From the NCBI GenBank assembly GCA_964472565.1, contig CAYYNB010000012.1, positions 1-64,000 of the forward strand: 64,000 nucleotides of DNA. Direction: 5' to 3'. The position numbers and the translations under genes are program-made. This DNA is from DATAMF01 sp964472565 (GTDB lineage: Bacteria; Chloroflexota; Anaerolineae; Aggregatilineales; Aggregatilineaceae). The notes under the pieces were generated by a model that was not told the DNA's origin, made no database searches, and worked only from the letters and a program-made list of their open reading frames with translations. Positions 61,118 to 64,000 of the stretch are shown here, piece by piece. Each line of letters opens with the position of its first letter. Position 1 is the stretch's first letter.

Positions 61118-61957
61118 CTAAAAATCTAGTGTCACCTGATCATTCAATTTTACTCCCAAAGCGCGAGCAGCATGCCCCTGGTTGATGCCAATTTCCAACT
61201 GGCCGGAACTGCCGACCAGCGCGACCAACGATCCCGGCTCCACCAGGCCATAGGTGGGGCGGATGGAATGGATAGTCTCGGCTGCGATCCGAATACGGCT
61301 GGTGGAGGCGGCGAGATCGACAGGTTCATGCGAACCGAATTGAGGCGACAACTGGAGACTACCGGCAGGCTGCCATGTTAAAGCGCCGATACTGGTGATG
61401 ATGTTGCCAAAGTGATCGATGTGCAGCACCTGGCCGACGATGCGCGATGGGTTTATATCCAGCACCGGATCGGGTAATTTGATCAGTTCGGGAACGACAG
61501 GGCCTAGTTCGGAAACGGGAACACCATTCGCCAGATGAGCCGCCGCAGGGCTGAAAATATCGCGCCCGTGAAAGGTATGACTGGAATTCGGGAGTAAATA
61601 GTCCGGGTTTTGAATCACAGCGGTGTGTAACACCCGAACATGGGGCAGGATGTAACTGAGCACCCCGTTATTGGGCGCGACATAGGTGCTATAGGTGGTG
61701 GCAACCGCTATCGGGGCGCGCGCGGTCCCAACGCCGGGATCAACGACAACCAGAAAAACAGTATGCGGTGGAAAATGGCGAAAGGCGGTCAGCAGGACAT
61801 AGGCCGCCTGTTGGATATTCTGGGGCTGGATGTCGTGTGTCAGATCAATCAAATGGGCGTGTGGGCAGGATGACAGCATGACGCCTTTCATCGTGCCTAC
61901 ATAGGCGTCGGAAAGGCCAAAATCGGTGAGTAGTGTGATAATTGGTTGAGGGTTCAT
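61118..61957 (-). CDS. SAM hydroxide adenosyltransferase (DUF62 family)
   Basis: 279 residues from the ATG at 61957; an earlier ATG at 62059 would add 34 non-conserved residues. Motifs TLLTDFGLSDAYVG (near 7-20), IDLTHDIQP, VVDPGVGT, YVAPNNGVL and TFHGRDIFSPAAAHLANG match the SAM chlorinase/fluorinase/hydroxide adenosyltransferase family. The long insertion of the fluorinase is absent, so SAM hydrolysis to adenosine plus methionine is the likely reaction. It is on the same strand as murA. Confidence 0.88.
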   Translation of the reverse strand: MNPQPIITLLTDFGLSDAYVGTMKGVMLSSCPHAHLIDLTHDIQPQNIQQAAYVLLTAFRHFPPHTVFLVVVDPGVGTARAPIAVATTYSTYVAPNNGVLSYILPHVRVLHTAVIQNPDYLLPNSSHTFHGRDIFSPAAAHLANGVPVSELGPVVPELIKLPDPVLDINPSRIVGQVLHIDHFGNIITSIGALTWQPAGSLQLSPQFGSHEPVDLAASTSRIRIAAETIHSIRPTYGLVEPGSLVALVGSSGQLEIGINQGHAARALGVKLNDQVTLDF

Positions 61958-61984
61958 AGACCCGATTGTACCAGCGATTTTGCG

Positions 61985-62013
61985 TTGTCGTAACCCCGCC
62001 GGCACGGTATAAT
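61985..62013 (+). promoter_or_regulatory. Promoter of gyrB (upstream of two -10 boxes)
   Basis: TTGTCG (61985-61990) and perfect TATAAT (62008-62013) are separated by 17 bp. A second perfect TATAAT lies at 62048-62053 with no good -35. Either would produce a leader of 140-190 bases before gyrB. Confidence 0.55.
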
Positions 62014-62206
62014 TAAGCGAATACTGGCCTTTTGGAGTGGAATGTTTTATAATTGCCAATATCGAACATTAGTTCTGGATTTCAGGCCAGTGACCTCAAA
62101 GATTTAGCGACTGAAATTCATGCTCAAGGGCATCCGACAGGCGTGTACCTTTGGGCTGTCTTTGTGTTTATCCCAAAACGGAATTATGGGTCTGTAGGAG
62201 GATGTT

Positions 62207-64000
62207 GTGGCGGAAAACGCGGTGAGGCAAACAGAAGCGAGCATTAAGGCTCTCAAGGGCCTCGAAGCGGTGCGGAAGCGCCCTGGTATGTATGTCGGTG
62301 GAACGGACATTCGTGCCCTGCACCACCTAGTGTATGAAGTAGTCGATAATGCGATTGACGAGGCGCTGGCCGGACGCTGTGATGCAATTACCATTTCGTT
62401 AAATGAAGATGGCTCCGTATCGGTGGCCGATAATGGGGGCGGTATCCCGGTAGGTATTCATCCTGAAGAGAAAATATCGACGCTGCAAATGGTTCTGACC
62501 ATGCTGCACGCGGGCGGCAAATTTGACTCCGGCGCTTACAAAGTGTCGGGTGGTTTGCATGGCGTGGGTGTATCCGCCGTGAATGCGCTGTCAGAGTGGA
62601 TGGTGGCGGAAGTCTGGCGCGATGGAAAAGTCCACCGGCAGGAGTACCAGATCGGCGTTCCCACCACCGAGGTATTTGTTGAACGCGAGATGGAAGCGGA
62701 TGAAGTGACCGGTACCCGAATTACGTTTCTGCCAGACCGGACCATCATGGAAGAAACGGATTTCAACTTCAACACTCTGGCGCAGCGTTTCCGTGAGATG
62801 GCGTTTGTTACACGGGGCGTCAAAATTTCGCTGGTTGATCACCGGGTGAAGCCTTTTCCGCATGAGATGACTTTTTACTTCGAGGGCGGTGTGCGCTCCT
62901 TCGTGCGCTATCTGAACCGCAACCGGGATCGCCTGCATGATCCGGTATATGCAGAGCGAGAAGTCGTGGTCGAGTCCGAGAATGGGAATGGGCATGGACA
63001 TCCACCACTGACCATTTGGGTTGATCTGGCGTTCCAGTATACGGAGAGCTCGACGACAACAGAACTGTATTTTGCGAACACGATTCATACGCCGGACGGC
63101 GGCAGTCATCAAGCCGGACTGCGCGCGGCGATCACCCGTACGATCAATAACCATGCGCGGAAAATCGGCCTGCTGAAGGACAAAGACCCAAACTTTTCCA
63201 GCAATGATACACTGGAAGGACTCACCGCGATTGTCAGCGTGAAACACCCTGATCCACAGTTTGAGAGCCAGACCAAAGTCAAACTGATGAATCCTGACGT
63301 GCAGGGTGTGGTGTCGCAGGTGGCGTCGGATGCGTTCCAGGAGTATCTGGAAGTCAATGCACGCGAGGCGCGGCGTATCATCGAGCAGTGTATGACCTCG
63401 ATGCGCGCGCGTGACGCGGCGAAAAAAGCGCGCGATCTGGTGCGGCGCGGCGCGAATTTGCTCGAAAATACGACGCTGCCCGGTAAGCTGGCTGATTGCT
63501 CCGAGCAAGACCCCAGCAGGTCGGAGCTTTATATTGTTGAAGGCGACTCGGCAGGCGGTTGTTTTTCTGGAGATACCCAGATTGCCCTGACTGATGGGCG
63601 TATGTTGAGCTTCCGTGAATTGGTCGCAGAACAAGCTGAAGGTAAAACTCATTTCTGCTATACCATCCGTCAAGATGGCACGCTTGGAATTGAACAGGTA
63701 CTTAATGCCCGCATCACCAAGCACAATGCAGAGGTGATCCGGCTAACGCTGGATAATGGGGAAACAATTGTCTGCACCCCTGATCATCGTTTTATGTTGC
63801 GTGACGGGAGCTATAAGGCAGCAATCGAGTTAACCACTGATGACTCGCTGATGCCTTACACAATACCGGAAACAGCAGCAACTTACAATCATCGCATGGT
63901 AGCTGTGGCTGAACTTAAGGAACGGATGGATGTTTATGACATCGAGGTTCCTCATAGCCATAACTTTGCACTTGCAAGCGGCGTTTTTGTTCACAACAGC
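62207..64000 (+). CDS. gyrB: DNA gyrase subunit B, N-terminal part with intein (runs off the window)
   Basis: GTG start 62207 with AGGAGG at 62196-62201, 5 bp away; other nearby starts are out of frame. The frame stays open to the window end (598 codons). The GHKL ATPase domain has EAVRKRPGMYVGG, VDNAIDEALAG, DNGGGIP and HGVGVSAVNAL. The transducer follows, and the TOPRIM domain begins with EGDSAGG (445-451). There it is interrupted by an intein (452-597), and the next residue is Ser598. GyrB powers negative supercoiling with GyrA. The rest of TOPRIM and the C-terminus are outside the window. Confidence 0.97.
   Translation, partial: MAENAVRQTEASIKALKGLEAVRKRPGMYVGGTDIRALHHLVYEVVDNAIDEALAGRCDAITISLNEDGSVSVADNGGGIPVGIHPEEKISTLQMVLTMLHAGGKFDSGAYKVSGGLHGVGVSAVNALSEWMVAEVWRDGKVHRQEYQIGVPTTEVFVEREMEADEVTGTRITFLPDRTIMEETDFNFNTLAQRFREMAFVTRGVKISLVDHRVKPFPHEMTFYFEGGVRSFVRYLNRNRDRLHDPVYAEREVVVESENGNGHGHPPLTIWVDLAFQYTESSTTTELYFANTIHTPDGGSHQAGLRAAITRTINNHARKIGLLKDKDPNFSSNDTLEGLTAIVSVKHPDPQFESQTKVKLMNPDVQGVVSQVASDAFQEYLEVNAREARRIIEQCMTSMRARDAAKKARDLVRRGANLLENTTLPGKLADCSEQDPSRSELYIVEGDSAGGCFSGDTQIALTDGRMLSFRELVAEQAEGKTHFCYTIRQDGTLGIEQVLNARITKHNAEVIRLTLDNGETIVCTPDHRFMLRDGSYKAAIELTTDDSLMPYTIPETAATYNHRMVAVAELKERMDVYDIEVPHSHNFALASGVFVHNS
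63560..63997 (+). other. GyrB mini-intein (protein splicing element, no homing endonuclease)
   Basis: 146 residues in frame between EGDSAGG and Ser. It starts Cys-Phe-Ser-Gly-Asp-Thr (block A). Block B is CTPDHRFML with the TxxH motif, block F is YDIEVPHSHNFAL, and it ends VFVHN followed by Ser (block G plus nucleophile). All four splicing residues (Cys1, the block B Thr and His, the C-terminal His-Asn, and Ser+1) are present. At this size there is no room for a LAGLIDADG endonuclease. The insertion point is the one used by the cyanobacterial GyrB intein (from memory). It must splice to restore EGDSAGGS. Confidence 0.95.

Noticed and set aside
62053..62247. A possible leader peptide before gyrB (64 codons)
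   Set aside because: No ribosome-binding site, overlaps the gyrB start in another frame and shows no leader-like codon run.
62591..63724. A 377-codon minus-strand frame under gyrB
   Set aside because: It is antisense to conserved gyrB sequence and shows no family motif or ribosome-binding site.
1..64000. tRNA, rRNA, CRISPR or toxin-antitoxin loci
   Set aside because: Intergenic regions were read by eye; no cloverleaf, spaced repeat array or short toxin/antitoxin pair was found. A tRNAscan or CRISPR search could still find something I missed.

Overview
The window is gene-dense bacterial DNA with no rRNA, tRNA, CRISPR array, prophage or intact insertion sequence that I could recognise. The content points to a member of the Chloroflexota, probably Anaerolineae. 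Exported proteins and lipoproteins repeatedly carry Thr/Pro-rich linkers and bacterial SH3 domains, starts are often GTG, and genes are tightly overlapped. MurA, PlsY, GyrB, PriA, RqcH, PstSCAB-PhoU and a PPK2-type kinase are present, while no lipopolysaccharide or outer-membrane genes are seen. The phylum assignment is inference from style and gene content, not from a marker search.

Layout. 1-205 is the tail of an SH3/Thr-Pro-rich protein. 291-20272 is one long plus-strand cluster. It holds an exported two-helix protein, two ABC-2 exporters (ATPase plus permease each), a Gln/Glu/Gly-rich membrane protein, a lipoprotein, a MoxR AAA+ ATPase, a DUF58 protein, two large VWA membrane proteins, a GT-C type membrane glycosyltransferase and an NAGPA-type phosphodiester glycosidase. 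An aminotransferase class IV gene ends the run and meets, tail to tail, a ketol-acid reductoisomerase-like gene that has lost most catalytic residues. 22.2-24.4 kb is an ECF sigma, membrane anti-sigma-like and polymer-forming protein operon. 24.4-30.2 kb (minus strand) is a MEMO1-family protein, CorC/HlyC, PriA and a MerR-like regulator. 30.3-38.98 kb is a mixed set: alpha/beta hydrolase, PDO-groES, a LysM-M23 peptidase, SH3 lipoproteins, a response regulator and PlsY.

39.1-44.1 kb is a phosphate-uptake operon, pstS-pstC-pstA-pstB-pstB-phoU. Its two ATPases are reciprocally degenerate: one has lost the Q-loop Gln and the catalytic Glu, the other has an altered signature motif. They should pair into one consensus and one dead ATP site, an asymmetric design familiar from some exporters but surprising in an importer. 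44.1-48.9 kb (minus strand) has a membrane-anchored solute-binding protein overlapping a clan-A glycosidase, two small membrane proteins, a large SH3 lipoprotein and a YjjX-type NTPase. 49.0-50.7 kb is RqcH. 50.7-52.75 kb is a degraded patch: a TolB-like beta-propeller gene flanked by remnants of relatives, a 13-bp tandem repeat and REP-like hairpins. After it come a PPK2 kinase and two GT4 glycosyltransferases (minus strand), then a coiled-coil protein, malic enzyme and a thioredoxin-reductase-like flavoprotein without its CXXC (plus strand), then MurA with Asp in place of the catalytic Cys and a SAM hydroxide adenosyltransferase (minus strand). The window ends inside gyrB, which carries a complete small intein without a homing endonuclease at its TOPRIM motif.

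The clearest candidates for something new are the asymmetric PstB pair, the catalytically stripped KARI-like protein beside an aminotransferase, and the MoxR/VWA/dual-exporter supercluster. The natural GyrB mini-intein and the MurA Cys-to-Asp change are clean and easily checked.
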